This document shows positions 5,774 through 5,801 of a DNA stretch of 5,801 nucleotides, piece after piece. Below the pieces are notes generated by a model that saw nothing but the letters and a program-made list of their open reading frames with translations, made no database searches and had not been told where the DNA came from. Both the position numbers and the translations under genes were made by a program. Origin of the DNA: Bacteroidota bacterium (GTDB lineage: Bacteria > Bacteroidota > Ignavibacteria > UBA10030 > UBA8401); NCBI GenBank assembly GCA_030824175.1, contig JAVBYH010000070.1:1-5801 (forward strand), read 5' to 3'. Numbering within the stretch: the first letter of the stretch is position 1; every line of letters starts with the position of its first letter.

Positions 5774-5801
5774 CTTTTTCTTGATTCCCACCACGATCCA
5801 T

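Overview
The window is GC-rich bacterial DNA with six protein genes and no RNA gene, CRISPR array, insertion sequence or phage gene that I can see. Start sites mostly have clear AGGA-type ribosome binding sites. Several products are predicted to be exported or membrane-anchored. A Gram-negative bacterium is plausible, but nothing fixes the phylum.

Left part (1-1442, minus strand): a secreted alpha/beta-hydrolase-like protein with a GHSGG nucleophile elbow runs off the left edge. Upstream of it, on the same strand, is a 91-residue orphan protein.

Middle (1443-1996): an AT-richer 239-base divergent spacer carries two well-formed tandem promoter candidates, both with a TTGAAT -35 box and a 17-base spacer. 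They read rightward into a 104-residue protein of the YciI / muconolactone-isomerase (dimeric alpha-beta barrel) type. This is the only plus-strand gene.

Right part (2076-5801, minus strand): three genes are read in the order membrane-anchored transglutaminase-like protein, tandem PRC-barrel protein, GT-C-type polytopic glycosyltransferase. The PRC gene has its own good promoter candidate in the 76-base gap after the transglutaminase gene, and its stop overlaps the glycosyltransferase start by 8 bases. The last two are therefore almost certainly one translationally coupled unit. Together the three look like an envelope-related neighbourhood: an exported transglutaminase fold, a PRC adaptor, and an enzyme that probably transfers sugar from a lipid carrier. 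Their joint function is inference only.

I find no clear novel system. The points most worth a second look are the transglutaminase / PRC / GT-C arrangement, the almost perfectly duplicated PRC protein, the twin TTGAAT promoters, and the duplicated ribosome-binding/start motif of the orphan gene.
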